64,000 nt of DNA from Metabacillus rhizolycopersici (GCF_020075705.1 NZ_JAIQUM010000010.1:53838-117837), one strand, 5' to 3'. Numbered from the stretch's first letter, positions 9,115 to 17,583 are shown. The notes: a model not told the origin generated them from the sequence alone. Made by a program: numbers and translations.

Positions 9115-9285
9115 TATAAACCAGTTTTTGAATTGACCACTCTTTTTATCCTTAACGATTGCCCACTTCGTTTCACTAGAATATACGTTTTTACCCATGC
9201 AAAAACACCTCTGAATTAGTGCCTTTATAAAGGGTACCATTTCGAAAGTGTTTTATATTGTCTCATTTCATTAGGTTAGTCTACA
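9115..9285 (-). mobile_element. IS3-family (IS150-like) left-end fragment
   Basis: The minus strand starts with TGTAGACTAACCTAATGA at 9285-9268, which looks like an IS3-family terminal repeat, followed by a short leader and an ATG at 9198. The encoded MGKNVYSSETKWAIVKDKKS resembles the start of IS150-type OrfA, and the frame stops after 28 codons. The fragment lies about 60 bases from the end of the IS231 remnant, so one insertion or deletion probably truncated the other. Confidence 0.65.
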
Positions 9286-9377
9286 CAAAAAAAGGATTTT
9301 ATTCCCAAGAGCTTCCAGATGGTGGTTTATACCTTTATAAAACTTTGGATGTCTTGTAGTACATAATGTACCAACGC

Positions 9378-10084
9378 TTACTTTTTATATGGAATATTTA
9401 CTAATTGTGGTACTGTAACAAACTCATATCCCTCTTTTTGAAGTTCAGGGATAATTTGACGCAGTGATTCGATTGTATTCGTACGATCTGCATCCCATTC
9501 TCCCCCATCATGCATTAGGATAATCGCACCAGGATGTGTCTCTTTTATTACTTTGTTAGCTATTTTTTCTGGTGGATCCTCTTGCCAATCCAAGGAATCA
9601 ACAGTCCATAAGATCACATTAAATTCCTTTTTTGCTAAATACTCAACTAGCGCTTCATATAAGAAACCATATGGTGGACGAAATAACTTAGGGCGATACC
9701 CGATGATCTTATTAAGGGTTTCTTCCGTCTGGGAAATTTCGCGTTCAAGTGTTCCAATATCCGCTTCTTCAACTAAATTAGGATGCCAATAACTATGATT
9801 ACCAATGATGTGGCCTTCTTTGTTTATGCGTTTAACGATGTCTGGATAAGCATTAGCTCTAGATCCCATTAGAAAAAATGTTGCTGGAACATTGTATTGT
9901 TTTAGTACATCTAAAACTTGACCAGTAAATCGGGGATCAGGTCCATCGTCAAAGGTAAGCGCAATTTTTTTAGCCGTAGATGGGCCATGTAAATTGACTT
10001 CAATCTTTCTTCCTAACTAAGTGGATCTTTTCTGTTAACAAACATATTCTTTTTTACAGTTGGGTATACATAGTATAAAGATGC
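9378..10084 (-). pseudogene. Polysaccharide deacetylase (NodB domain), frameshifted and lacking its 5' end
   Basis: The main frame encodes a carbohydrate esterase family 4 domain: KIALTFDDGPDP (catalytic Asp and metal Asp), GHIIGNHSYWHPNL (metal His pair), RPKLFRPPYGF and IILMHDGGEWD. Such enzymes remove acetyl groups from peptidoglycan or chitin. The frame is blocked by TAG near 10017. Reading one frame over continues as YPTVKKNMFVNRKDPLS, so loss of a single base at about 10014 would explain the break. Upstream, TAA at 10085-10087 ends this reading and no signal peptide or start is seen. An internal ATG at 9869 would omit the catalytic Asp pair. I regard it as non-functional unless the frameshift is a sequence error. 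Confidence 0.75.
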
Positions 10085-10102
10085 TTAAAGGAGAGGTTAG
10101 AC

Positions 10103-10285
10103 ATAGAAGTTTACCCGATACACCTAAGAAAAAAGCGCATCAATTACAAGGAAAAATCCTTTTTGAACGAGGAAATAACCAAATTGAACGAAAAATTCGA
10201 GGGACTATTCAGAGACCTGGAAAAATTAAAAGAGCATCTTGTTTCCATGGAGAATAAGTATAAACCAAAAGACAAGGACGTATAA
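10103..10285 (+). CDS. Hypothetical 60-residue charged protein with ATA in start position
   Basis: The frame from ATA at 10103 encodes a Lys/Glu-rich helical protein with a heptad-like stretch (NEEITKLNEKFEGLFRDLEK) and a charged end (KPKDKDV). I do not recognise it. A very strong ribosome binding site, AAAGGAGAGG at 10087-10096, ends six bases before the ATA, the ideal spacing for Bacillus, and no ATG, GTG or TTG lies between the upstream TAA and residue 20. A TTG at residue 21 is the only normal alternative and would give a 40-residue product. Either ATA is used weakly as a start, or the start codon has been lost by a G-to-A change. The frame ends inside the loop of the terminator at 10261-10305. 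Confidence 0.5.
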   Translation: MEVYPIHLRKKRINYKEKSFLNEEITKLNEKFEGLFRDLEKLKEHLVSMENKYKPKDKDV

Positions 10286-10305
10286 TGTCCTTGTCTTTTG
10301 GTTTA
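10261..10305. terminator. Perfect 19-bp bidirectional terminator overlapping two convergent genes
   Basis: The arms at 10261-10279 and 10287-10305 are exactly complementary over 19 bp (the left arm begins TAAACCAAAAGACAAGG) with a 7-base loop. The stop codon of the plus-strand small gene lies in the loop and that of the minus-strand small gene in the outer end of the right arm. Confidence 0.85.
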
Positions 10306-10467
10306 TCGGGAATTAACAACCTTTTTAATTTCACGATTATATTCAGATAGCATCTTTTTATTTTTTTCCTGTCTTTCTCTTTTTACCGTTTCCAAAACCC
10401 CGCCACTTGATTTCTTGTAGTCGGTCCGTTTTTTTCTTCCTGTTACGTCCACTATTACTCGACTCAT
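10303..10467 (-). CDS. Hypothetical 54-residue basic protein
   Basis: A short gene starts at ATG 10467 with AAAGGGG about nine bases upstream and encodes MSRVIVDVTGRKKRTDYKKS followed by a Lys/Arg/Glu-rich helical tail. The stop falls within the shared terminator, which supports it as a real transcribed unit. I do not recognise it. It begins six bases after the stop of the membrane protein at 10473-11516, so the two are probably translated from one transcript. The high positive charge could suit nucleic-acid or membrane-surface contact, but that is only a suggestion. Confidence 0.55.
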   Translation of the reverse strand: MSRVIVDVTGRKKRTDYKKSSGGVLETVKRERQEKNKKMLSEYNREIKKVVNSR

Positions 10468-10472
10468 ACAAA

Positions 10473-11516
10473 TCAGCCCCTTTTTTTATTACTGACATTA
10501 AAAGCAAACAACTTAAAGGCTGTTGAAACGACATCTGCAAGTCTTTCTATATTCATTTTACCAGAAGTTGTCTTCGTGTTCAATGCGTGACGGTTACGAT
10601 CACCAACAATCACTGTGTACACATAAACGGTATGATTCACTTCTGCTACAAACGAGATCGTCGATTTACCATCGGTTTCCCATGCATATGTGGATTGCAA
10701 GATCTTCAAGTAAGACATGTTTTTAAGTGTTCTGTCATCTATATCGACTGTTACTGGGATATGTTGATTTCTGCGCGAACAATATTCTAAGATAAGTTTG
10801 TCATCATCCAAGCGATAAATGGCATAATGACCAAAAAAGTCCATTGTTCCAAGCGTTAGACTGTTTTCTGCCTTTCTTTCAATTTTGTCCACGAGCTTTT
10901 CAGATAGTGCATTGACAAATTCATTTTCTTCCTGGGCATAATCAGGAAGATTAATCGCATCTATTGCCGTCTTTTTCAAATCCTTTTCAAGATTTAAAAT
11001 CATAGCATCTTTCTTTTCAATATCCTTGTCCCATTCTTTAATAAGCTCTAATGCATGCTTGAAACGGAAACTGTTGCCCGTTGCTAGATAAGGTGCAAAG
11101 ATATCATATTCCCTCCGATGATTTGTGTAGGCATAGTAGTGGAAATACTCCTTTTTGCTCTCATCTGTCATATCATGGAGTGCTTTCATTCCAAGAATGT
11201 AGTAAATCAATACACCTATTAATAAGAATAAAAATGGTGTTAGGATAAAAAATCCTAACAGAATGTCTATCGTAAAAAACCATCCGATAACTGCCAAAGG
11301 AATAGCATAAACAATTGCTCTCCAACTATACCATTCTTTCACAATACTATATCCTTTTTTCCATCTCTTTCTATTGAGGTCTACTAGGTAATGTTCCTCA
11401 TTATCACTTACTTTAGGTGCAGCTTCCCTGATTGTTTTTATGTAGGGATCAAATTTATCTGAAGCTACTTCTAGATTTTCTAACGCAAGCTCTTTTTTAT
11501 TTGCCATATCCCGCAA
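10473..11516 (-). CDS. Hypothetical membrane-anchored protein, about 347 residues
   Basis: An N-terminal soluble segment of about 60 residues is followed by two adjacent hydrophobic helices around residues 65-108 (IVYAIPLAVIGWFFTIDILL and FFILTPFLFLLIGVLIYYIL). A long soluble part of about 230 residues follows, with a predicted coiled segment (IEKKDAMILNLEKDLKK) and a C-terminal domain rich in beta-type sequence. The hairpin topology would leave both ends in the cytoplasm. I do not recognise the family. I prefer the TTG at 11516 because GGAAGAGG lies eight bases upstream; an ATG at 11534 has no ribosome binding site. The 54-residue gene follows closely. Confidence 0.7.
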   Translation of the reverse strand: MRDMANKKELALENLEVASDKFDPYIKTIREAAPKVSDNEEHYLVDLNRKRWKKGYSIVKEWYSWRAIVYAIPLAVIGWFFTIDILLGFFILTPFLFLLIGVLIYYILGMKALHDMTDESKKEYFHYYAYTNHRREYDIFAPYLATGNSFRFKHALELIKEWDKDIEKKDAMILNLEKDLKKTAIDAINLPDYAQEENEFVNALSEKLVDKIERKAENSLTLGTMDFFGHYAIYRLDDDKLILEYCSRRNQHIPVTVDIDDRTLKNMSYLKILQSTYAWETDGKSTISFVAEVNHTVYVYTVIVGDRNRHALNTKTTSGKMNIERLADVVSTAFKLFAFNVSNKKRG

Positions 11517-11680
11517 TACAAATACCTCTTCCATTCTTTATATAAAACTATTATAACAAGCATGAATATGAAAATTTCATGTTTTTCAAAAAAAGTTCTT
11601 CTGCTCGAAAGATAAATGTAAATTTCCTCTCTATAACCCGTATGATAATTTTTAGAATAGGTGAATATACAAATTCACTA

Positions 11681-11709
11681 AAAAAACTCTCGTTCGTAGA
11701 GAGTTTTTT
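11681..11709. terminator. Terminator at the end of the cobalamin/cobalt operon
   Basis: AAAAAACTCTC and GAGAGTTTTTT form a perfect 11-bp stem with a 7-base loop, just past the cbiO stop codon. The flanking A and T runs make it bidirectional. Confidence 0.85.
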
Positions 11710-11719
11710 TGTAGTAAAA

Positions 11720-12565
11720 TTAGTTATTTCTAAAAGAGGAACCAATCATTTCAAGTAACTCATTTTTTGATTTTGGGTATTTTTTTGGTAATGGAGCGTT
11801 TATATCAGTAAGTTTATTGAATACTTCCATTATCCAAGGTTGTTCTAAATGACTTTGCTGAACTGTTTCTACATTTTGAAATACTTCAACTGGTGAGCCG
11901 TGAGCAATAATTGTTCCATTATTTAAGACAATCACTTCATCGGCCCATTCATAAGCAAAGTCAACGTTATGAGTAGATAGTAAAATGGTTCTGTTTTCAT
12001 TATGAATATGATCCAATAAATTCATAATTTTCTTCGAGTAATAGGGATCAAGGCCTGCTGTTGGTTCATCTAATACCATTAACTCGGGATTCATGGCAAT
12101 AATACCTGCAATAGAAACCCTTTTCTTTTGACCAATACTTAAAAAATGAGGTGGTCTATCTTTTAAAGATTCAGTCTCTGTTAAAGTCATTGCATCCTGA
12201 ACTGTTTGCTTTACCCTTTTAGGTGACAGTCCTAAATTTTTAGGGCCAAATTTTATATCTTCATAAACACTTGATGAGAAAAGCTGAGAGTCAGGATTTT
12301 GAAAGACGATCCCTACTTGTTTACGAAGTTGCCGAATCTCTTGTCGTGTATATGATAACTCTTTTCCTTTAAATAATATCTGACCATTTGTAGGCTTAAT
12401 AATGCCATTAAGGAGTAAGAATAATGTTGACTTTCCTGCTCCATTATTTCCAATTAAAGCAATTTTCTTTCCGTGATGGATTGATAGAGTAATATCTTTC
12501 AATGCGAGCGTTCCATCCGAGTATTTATAAGAAATATTTTCAAACGAAAGGATTGGTAATTTCAC
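11720..12565 (-). CDS. cbiO: Cobalt ECF transporter ATPase CbiO
   Basis: This 281-residue ABC ATPase powers cobalt uptake with CbiM, CbiN and CbiQ. It shows Walker A (GNNGAGKST, about residue 38), the Q-loop region VFQNPDSQLFSSSVYEDI characteristic of ECF ATPases, the signature LSIGQKKRVSIAG, Walker B LMVLDEPTAGLD and the switch His in LLSTHNVDFA. It starts with GTG at 12565 after AAGAGGC. It is the last gene of the long minus-strand operon and is separated from cbiQ by 135 bases that hold a palindromic element. Confidence 0.93.
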   Translation of the reverse strand: MKLPILSFENISYKYSDGTLALKDITLSIHHGKKIALIGNNGAGKSTLFLLLNGIIKPTNGQILFKGKELSYTRQEIRQLRKQVGIVFQNPDSQLFSSSVYEDIKFGPKNLGLSPKRVKQTVQDAMTLTETESLKDRPPHFLSIGQKKRVSIAGIIAMNPELMVLDEPTAGLDPYYSKKIMNLLDHIHNENRTILLSTHNVDFAYEWADEVIVLNNGTIIAHGSPVEVFQNVETVQQSHLEQPWIMEVFNKLTDINAPLPKKYPKSKNELLEMIGSSFRNN

Positions 12566-12613
12566 GATGGATGCCTCTTTTCCATATTCATTCCAAAGTT
12601 TATCCTAATCTTA

Positions 12614-12679
12614 ACGGGCAGTAAAACCCCCTCTCAGACTCAAGTGAAGTAAAGATGATAGGTGGGGATAACTGTCCGT
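12614..12679. repeat. Palindromic element between cbiQ and cbiO
   Basis: The outer arms ACGGGCAGT (12614-12622) and ACTGTCCGT (12671-12679) pair with one G-U. Inside, CCCC at 12627-12630 faces GGGG at 12664-12667, giving a long interrupted hairpin of about 66 bases. It looks like an inserted REP/MITE-type sequence or an mRNA-stabilising structure rather than a terminator, since no T-run follows. Confidence 0.5.
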
Positions 12680-12700
12680 AAAGATCCGATAAGTCTCACT

Positions 12701-13477
12701 TTAAGTTAAAATGGTTATTGCTAAAAGTCCAGTCATGGAGAAAATAATGCTTGCACAATGTAATCGATTATATTTCAAGCTCAACTCGACTTCATACAAG
12801 CGATCATCCCCGCCACGACTATCGATTGCTATTTGCAATTCCCTAGCTGAATGGATAGATTTAATAAAAAGACTAACAATAAGTTGTGCTATTGATGATA
12901 TCCAGACTCTATAATTTTGATAGCCTAGTCTACTCGATTGCGCAAGGTAGATTTCATGCATCTTATCTAAAAGTACAAAGATAAATCGATACGTCAATCC
13001 GACTAATTCAATAAAAAGAATTGGAAGCTTTATTTTTTGCAATACCCACATCAATTGGTGTAGTGGTGTTGTAAGAATTAGAAAGTACAAACAGCTCACG
13101 CTTGCTAAAACAGTTCCACCGAGATGATAAGCTTGTTTCACATTATATAAGCTGATATATATTTTCCATGTTCCGATTTTAACATTCCATATTGCATTTA
13201 AGCTTTCACCATTTGTTGGAGCAATTGAAAACAAAATGGCAAATAGACTTGAAATCAGAAAAAATGATGGTAGCAAAAGAAGTTTTACATAATGAACGAA
13301 TGGTATTTTTGCAGCATAAACAATCCCTATACTCATCACAATAAACGTTAAACAAGCAATCAATAAATTTTTAGTCATGATCGTAAATAATAAAAATGAA
13401 AAAGTAAATCCGACCTTCTCAATTGGATGAACATTCCTTAATGCACTTGTATAAGCATAATCATCGATTTTTAACAT
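12701..13477 (-). CDS. cbiQ: Cobalt ECF transporter transmembrane protein CbiQ
   Basis: This 258-residue protein has five to six hydrophobic segments and the two ECF T-component coupling motifs, seen as QSSRLGYQNYRVW and ARELQIAIDSRGGD. These short charged helices contact the ATPase CbiO. The N-terminus (LKIDDYAYTSALRNVHPIEK) is typical of CbiQ. It lies 19 bp after cbiN in the order cbiM-cbiN-cbiQ-cbiO. Confidence 0.92.
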   Translation of the reverse strand: MLKIDDYAYTSALRNVHPIEKVGFTFSFLLFTIMTKNLLIACLTFIVMSIGIVYAAKIPFVHYVKLLLLPSFFLISSLFAILFSIAPTNGESLNAIWNVKIGTWKIYISLYNVKQAYHLGGTVLASVSCLYFLILTTPLHQLMWVLQKIKLPILFIELVGLTYRFIFVLLDKMHEIYLAQSSRLGYQNYRVWISSIAQLIVSLFIKSIHSARELQIAIDSRGGDDRLYEVELSLKYNRLHCASIIFSMTGLLAITILT

Positions 13478-13496
13478 AGTAGCTTCCCTTGTCTAT

Positions 13497-13775
13497 TTAT
13501 TCTTTCGAAGAATATTTTTTTCTAGCTCGACCAAAGCCTATCACATAACCAATGATGATCGCACCCACAGCAGCTTGTAAAGAGAATAGTAAACTTTCAA
13601 TTTCACCACTTGGTGGCTCCCATATGGAATGAAACCAAGGCTCATATTTAGGAGCTATTTCTCCAATAGCCTCTTCTGCTTGGCCATCAGCCCCACCGAA
13701 TTCAGCATCCTCTTGAAGAAATAAAGGGATTATGGCCAATAAAATCACGAATATAAATAAAACAATATTTTTCAT
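13497..13775 (-). CDS. cbiN: Cobalt transport protein CbiN
   Basis: The 92-residue protein has two membrane helices, at about residues 3-20 and 63-82, and a loop containing FGGADGQAEEAIGEIAP and PWFHSIWEPPSGEIESLLFS, which is the CbiN signature. CbiN is the small auxiliary subunit that helps load Co2+ onto CbiM. It starts two bases after the cbiM stop codon, so translational coupling is likely. Confidence 0.95.
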   Translation of the reverse strand: MKNIVLFIFVILLAIIPLFLQEDAEFGGADGQAEEAIGEIAPKYEPWFHSIWEPPSGEIESLLFSLQAAVGAIIIGYVIGFGRARKKYSSKE

Positions 13776-13777
13776 TA

Positions 13778-14536
13778 TTAAATAGCCTCCTTAACAGAAG
13801 GTAGGTGATTTAACTCCGGCATATTATATTTTAAAAGTAAATTCATCACAATAACGGTTAATAATCCTTCACTAATGGCTAATGGAATTTGAGTAATCCC
13901 AAAAATACTTCCAAATTTAATAAAAGATGCGACAAATCCTCCAACTTCAGCTGGAAAAGCTAGCGCTAATTGAACAGAAGTAACGATATATGTACCTAAA
14001 TCCCCGAGCATAGCTGCTAGAAAAACAGATACTGCAAATGACAATTTCATTTTTTTTCCAAACTTAAAGATAGCATATGATAATAAAGGACCAACTACAG
14101 CCATTGAAAAAGCATTTGCACCTAAAGTTGTCAGACCACCATGTGCTAATAACAATGATTGGAATAATAAAACAATCGTACCTAAAACACTCATAGCTGT
14201 AGGCCCAAACAAAATGGCACCTAAACCTACTCCAGTAGGATGAGAACAACTCCCTGTTACCGATGGAATCTTTAAGGCCGATAATACAAATGCAAAAGCC
14301 CCAGATAAACCAAGCATTGTTTTCAATTCAGGGTTTTCTTTAAGTCTTTTACGTATACTTCTTAAGCCGACAATTATGAATGGAAGGGTTACGGCCCACC
14401 AAAATACAGCCCACCCAAAAGGTAAAAATCCTTCCATAATATGCATAGCATAGGCTTCTTCATATGAATTCAGCCAAAAGTAGCTAGTAAAACCAAGCAC
14501 CATTATTAGTAAAGCCCATAATGATTTTTTGCTCAT
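13778..14536 (-). CDS. cbiM: Cobalt ECF transporter substrate-binding subunit CbiM
   Basis: This 252-residue membrane protein has the CbiM hallmark [18 protein letters not shown] at about residues 29-46. In the family the processed N-terminus up to the His forms the metal site, so a cleavable leader (residues 1-29) is expected and visible. [19 protein letters not shown] is the second conserved block. It follows bluB by 34 bp and begins the transporter module of the operon. Confidence 0.95.
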   Translation of the reverse strand: MSKKSLWALLIMVLGFTSYFWLNSYEEAYAMHIMEGFLPFGWAVFWWAVTLPFIIVGLRSIRKRLKENPELKTMLGLSGAFAFVLSALKIPSVTGSCSHPTGVGLGAILFGPTAMSVLGTIVLLFQSLLLAHGGLTTLGANAFSMAVVGPLLSYAIFKFGKKMKLSFAVSVFLAAMLGDLGTYIVTSVQLALAFPAEVGGFVASFIKFGSIFGITQIPLAISEGLLTVIVMNLLLKYNMPELNHLPSVKEAI

Positions 14537-14570
14537 TCAATGCCCTCCTTTAGTATAGTTATGTGGTCGA

Positions 14571-15224
14571 TCATTTGTATGCCTTCTCTCCCCATATGTT
14601 CTTATATATTAAGTTCTTTAATGTTTGTCTTTTTTCCCAGTTAGCCGTTTCTAAAATAGGAGCTTTAGGATAAACATCTGTGTAGCCTATCGAAATTAAA
14701 GCCACAGGATCAATATGTGGTGGGATGTTTAAAATATCACGTACATCAGATTTTTTATAAAAGCTGACCCATCCCATTGCTAAACCTTCAACACAAGACG
14801 CTAACCACATATTCTGAATTGCACAAGCGGTTGACATCATATCGGTTTCAGGAATTGAATTACGACCTAATACATGTGAGCCTCCTCTAGAAGGATCGCA
14901 TGTAACACAAATCGTTAAAGGAGCTTCTTTTAAACCCTCAATCTTAAGAGCTAAAAATTCTGATGCTCGATTATTTTCTTCATAATGAATTGCAAGTGCT
15001 CTTCTTTCCTTATCTGCAGCCCAAGCTAATCTTTTTTTCACTTCAGCCGATTCAATCAAGATAAAATTCCATGGTTGCATAAAGCCTACTGAAGGAGCAA
15101 GATGAGCAGCTTCTAATATACGGCCTACTGTGTCCGGTGGTATGGGGTCTGTTTTAAACCTGCGAATATCTCTTCTAGTTGCAATAACTTTATAAATGGA
15201 TTCAGTATCTTCAATTGAAAACAT
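14571..15224 (-). CDS. bluB: 5,6-dimethylbenzimidazole synthase BluB
   Basis: BluB uses O2 to fragment reduced FMN into the lower-ligand base of cobalamin. This protein of about 217 residues belongs to the nitroreductase fold and shows BluB-type blocks RRDIRRFKTDPIPPDTV, AHLAPSVGFMQPWNFIL, TCDPSRGGSHVLGR and MGWVSFYKK. The ATG at 15224 is preferred because GGGGGTG lies nine bases upstream; a TTG at 15242 is in frame but overlaps that site. It sits between pduX and cbiM. An O2-using lower-ligand enzyme beside an early-cobalt (anaerobic-type) ring pathway indicates that the pathway operates in air. Confidence 0.92.
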   Translation of the reverse strand: MFSIEDTESIYKVIATRRDIRRFKTDPIPPDTVGRILEAAHLAPSVGFMQPWNFILIESAEVKKRLAWAADKERRALAIHYEENNRASEFLALKIEGLKEAPLTICVTCDPSRGGSHVLGRNSIPETDMMSTACAIQNMWLASCVEGLAMGWVSFYKKSDVRDILNIPPHIDPVALISIGYTDVYPKAPILETANWEKRQTLKNLIYKNIWGEKAYK

Positions 15225-15265
15225 ACGTGACAACACCCCCAAATGAGAAGTTGAATTTTTAGAAA

Positions 15266-16126
15266 CTAGTTAAAGATCTGATTGTTATAGAAATAATAAG
15301 GAACAGTTTTAGTTTGATAGAAAAAACTTGATACGTGTAAAAGGAATTCTTCTAAGTTAGAAATATTAGGGTCAAATAATATACCCAAAACTGTTCCACT
15401 ATGAGCGACTATTATTCCTCCCTGACATATCGAAGTTAGTCTTTCAATTTCTTTAAAATAAGGTTTAGGTAAAATTTTTTCATTCACTTTGGCGCTCATG
15501 GTAGAAGCCATACAAATTTGGGAAAGATCCATATTCTTAATGCCTGACTTAATAAGATTATACGCTTCAAAAAACGTATGGCGATCACTCCGATCGTATT
15601 GTTTCGGCTGTTGATTGAATTGAATTGTGTCGATAACACCGCCGATATCAATGCCAATCATTCCAAAAGGAGGTAAACTTCCAAAAGATTCAATATGTTG
15701 ACCATTGATGTAATCAAAAGCGACAACACCCTCAAACATGACGCCATCTGTAGGCTCAATTTCACTGGCAATCCAGGAGATAATATCATCAGTTAAGGGG
15801 ATGGAAAAGCTATCTGCCACAGCCCTCATCGCAGCTACAAGATCAGCAGAGCTACTGGCCATGCCCTTGCCTCTTGGGATATTAGAATGAAGTTGTAAAA
15901 ATCCCCCTCCACTCAAACCAAACCACTGAAACACCTTTTTACAGGCTTCGAGCGCTTTAGTATTAGAGCGAAAACCATTAATTTCGCTTTTTATGCTATC
16001 AGGAATAAAAATAGCTTCACTTTTTAGCACAGGTATAGGCAGCGTTATTAAAAAAGGCTGTTGATCTAGAACCCCTTGAACAAGTTCACCAAACGTGCCA
16101 CTGCACTTTCCTTTTCCTACCTTCAT
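15266..16126 (-). CDS. pduX: L-threonine kinase, PduX-like (GHMP kinase)
   Basis: The 286-residue protein begins GKGKCSGTFGELVQGVLDQ, as PduX proteins do, and has the GHMP ATP-binding loop PRGKGMASSSADLVAAMRAV at about residues 84-103. PduX phosphorylates L-threonine, which CobD then decarboxylates to aminopropanol phosphate for the nucleotide loop. CobD and CbiB are not in this window. It lies between the nitroreductase gene and bluB, both nucleotide-loop or pathway accessory positions. Confidence 0.85.
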   Translation of the reverse strand: MKVGKGKCSGTFGELVQGVLDQQPFLITLPIPVLKSEAIFIPDSIKSEINGFRSNTKALEACKKVFQWFGLSGGGFLQLHSNIPRGKGMASSSADLVAAMRAVADSFSIPLTDDIISWIASEIEPTDGVMFEGVVAFDYINGQHIESFGSLPPFGMIGIDIGGVIDTIQFNQQPKQYDRSDRHTFFEAYNLIKSGIKNMDLSQICMASTMSAKVNEKILPKPYFKEIERLTSICQGGIIVAHSGTVLGILFDPNISNLEEFLLHVSSFFYQTKTVPYYFYNNQIFN

Positions 16127-16222
16127 GTTGAAAACCTCTACTTTATATCTATCATTCTCGTAATAAGACTACCCTGCATTTTAAATGATCCATTTGTTCC
16201 TGCTCCGCATCGTTCTTCTTCT

Positions 16223-16792
16223 TTATAACCATACTGTTTTTTCTTCAAAGGATGTTCTCTTTGGTGCCTTCTTTTTTTCGACTGACTCTTCATCGGGGTA
16301 TCCTATAAAGATATTTCCAATAATTTTTTTGTTTTCAGTAGCACCAATGAACTGTTTTAAACGTTCATCATGGACAAGCCCTACTCCTCTTGTGCGCCAG
16401 ACAAAGCCTAAGTCCAATTCCTTTGCTGCTAACCACATGGAATGAATCGCACAACAGACTGCATATTCATTATCTTGAGTCGCTTCTTTATCCCCCGGAA
16501 CAATATCAGACGTAACAACGATATGAACAGGTGTATTCTCTAATACTTTTATAGAGCTGTTCACTAAGTTAGGTTTCGTTGGAAAACGCTCCTGCAAATA
16601 CTCTTTCGCGAGAATTTCATATCGCTTTTTTGCTTCACCCTTTATCACATAGAAACCCCATGGTTCTCTCATCCGATCGTTCGGTGCCCAAGTAGCGATT
16701 TCCAATAATTTCTTAATTTTTTCATCTTCAACCTCTTGATCAAGATAGTCACGGATTGCCCTACGGCTTCCTAGCTCGCTTATGATTGACAT
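16223..16792 (-). CDS. Nitroreductase-family flavoprotein
   Basis: This 189-residue FMN-type protein carries RRAIRDYLDQEVEDEKI, ATWAPNDRMREPWGFYVI and AIHSMWLAAKELDLGFVWRT, which are nitroreductase-family blocks (FMN and NADH contacts). Its ATG overlaps the cobA stop region (16780-16792), so it is translationally coupled within the cobalamin operon. It is distinct from BluB, which lies two genes downstream. A role as a flavin-dependent reductase for cobalt or corrinoid reduction is plausible from position only. Confidence 0.8.
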   Translation of the reverse strand: MSIISELGSRRAIRDYLDQEVEDEKIKKLLEIATWAPNDRMREPWGFYVIKGEAKKRYEILAKEYLQERFPTKPNLVNSSIKVLENTPVHIVVTSDIVPGDKEATQDNEYAVCCAIHSMWLAAKELDLGFVWRTRGVGLVHDERLKQFIGATENKKIIGNIFIGYPDEESVEKKKAPKRTSFEEKTVWL

Positions 16793-17577
16793 GCTTTCTC
16801 CTCCTCTTGGTCTTCAATATTTACGTCCAGCTCATCAAACCATTTTATCTTTTCTCGTAATGTAACAACTTCCCCAACTATGATGATAGAGGGGTGTTTT
16901 ATCCCTGCTTGCTTGACCTTTTTTTCAATCGTATCCAATTTACCTGTGAGAGTTTTCTGTTTTTCAGTTGTCCCCCACTGGATAACAGCTACGGGTGTAT
17001 CAGGATTTTTTCCATTCTCAATTAGTTTCTTACATATATAATTTAAGTTACCAACACCCATGTAAAATGCAAGCGTGTCTATGCCTTGTGCAAGAGCAGA
17101 CCAATTTAGATGATCTTCTTGCTTTTCGGCACGACCATGACCTGTTACAATGGCAAAAGAAGAAGCATAATCCCGGTGTGTGACTGTAATACCTGCGTAA
17201 GCAGGTGCAGCAATACCTGATGTAATGCCAGGTACAATTTCAAATTTTATATCATTTTTGGCCAGTACCTCAGCTTCTTCCCCAACACGGCCAAATACAC
17301 AAGGGTCTCCCCCTTTTAAGCGCGTCACCGATTTCCCTTCAAGTGCTTTTTCGACTAAAAGCTCATTTATTTGCTCTTGAATTAGTTCATGCTTGCCAGG
17401 CAACTTTCCGCAAAAGATAAGTTCTGAATCTTTTCTTGCATGATTCAATAACTGCTTATTCACTAACCTGTCATATAAAATGACATCTGATTTTTGAATA
17501 CACTCTAATCCATAAACAGTAATTAATTTTGGATCACCTGGTCCTGCTCCAACAAGATAAACGGTACTTTTCGTCAT
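16780..17577 (-). CDS. cobA: Uroporphyrinogen-III C-methyltransferase (SUMT)
   Basis: SUMT adds two methyl groups from SAM to uroporphyrinogen III, giving precorrin-2, the entry point to cobalamin and siroheme. The protein of about 265 residues has the family blocks VYLVGAGPGDPKLITVYGLE, DRLVNKQLL, VTRLKGGDPCVFGRVGEEAE and VPGITSGIAAPAYAGI. The second ATG (17577) is six bases after GAGGG; the first ATG at 17583 is too close to it. A 200-base gap separates it from cobQ upstream, the largest interval between genes in the operon. Confidence 0.95.
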   Translation of the reverse strand: MTKSTVYLVGAGPGDPKLITVYGLECIQKSDVILYDRLVNKQLLNHARKDSELIFCGKLPGKHELIQEQINELLVEKALEGKSVTRLKGGDPCVFGRVGEEAEVLAKNDIKFEIVPGITSGIAAPAYAGITVTHRDYASSFAIVTGHGRAEKQEDHLNWSALAQGIDTLAFYMGVGNLNYICKKLIENGKNPDTPVAVIQWGTTEKQKTLTGKLDTIEKKVKQAGIKHPSIIIVGEVVTLREKIKWFDELDVNIEDQEEEKACQS

Positions 17578-17583
17578 GATCAT

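Noticed and set aside
10060..10257. A 65-codon plus-strand frame starting MGIHSIKMLKGEV
   Set aside because: It overlaps the better-supported 60-codon frame one register away, which has the strong ribosome binding site at the right distance and ends at the terminator.
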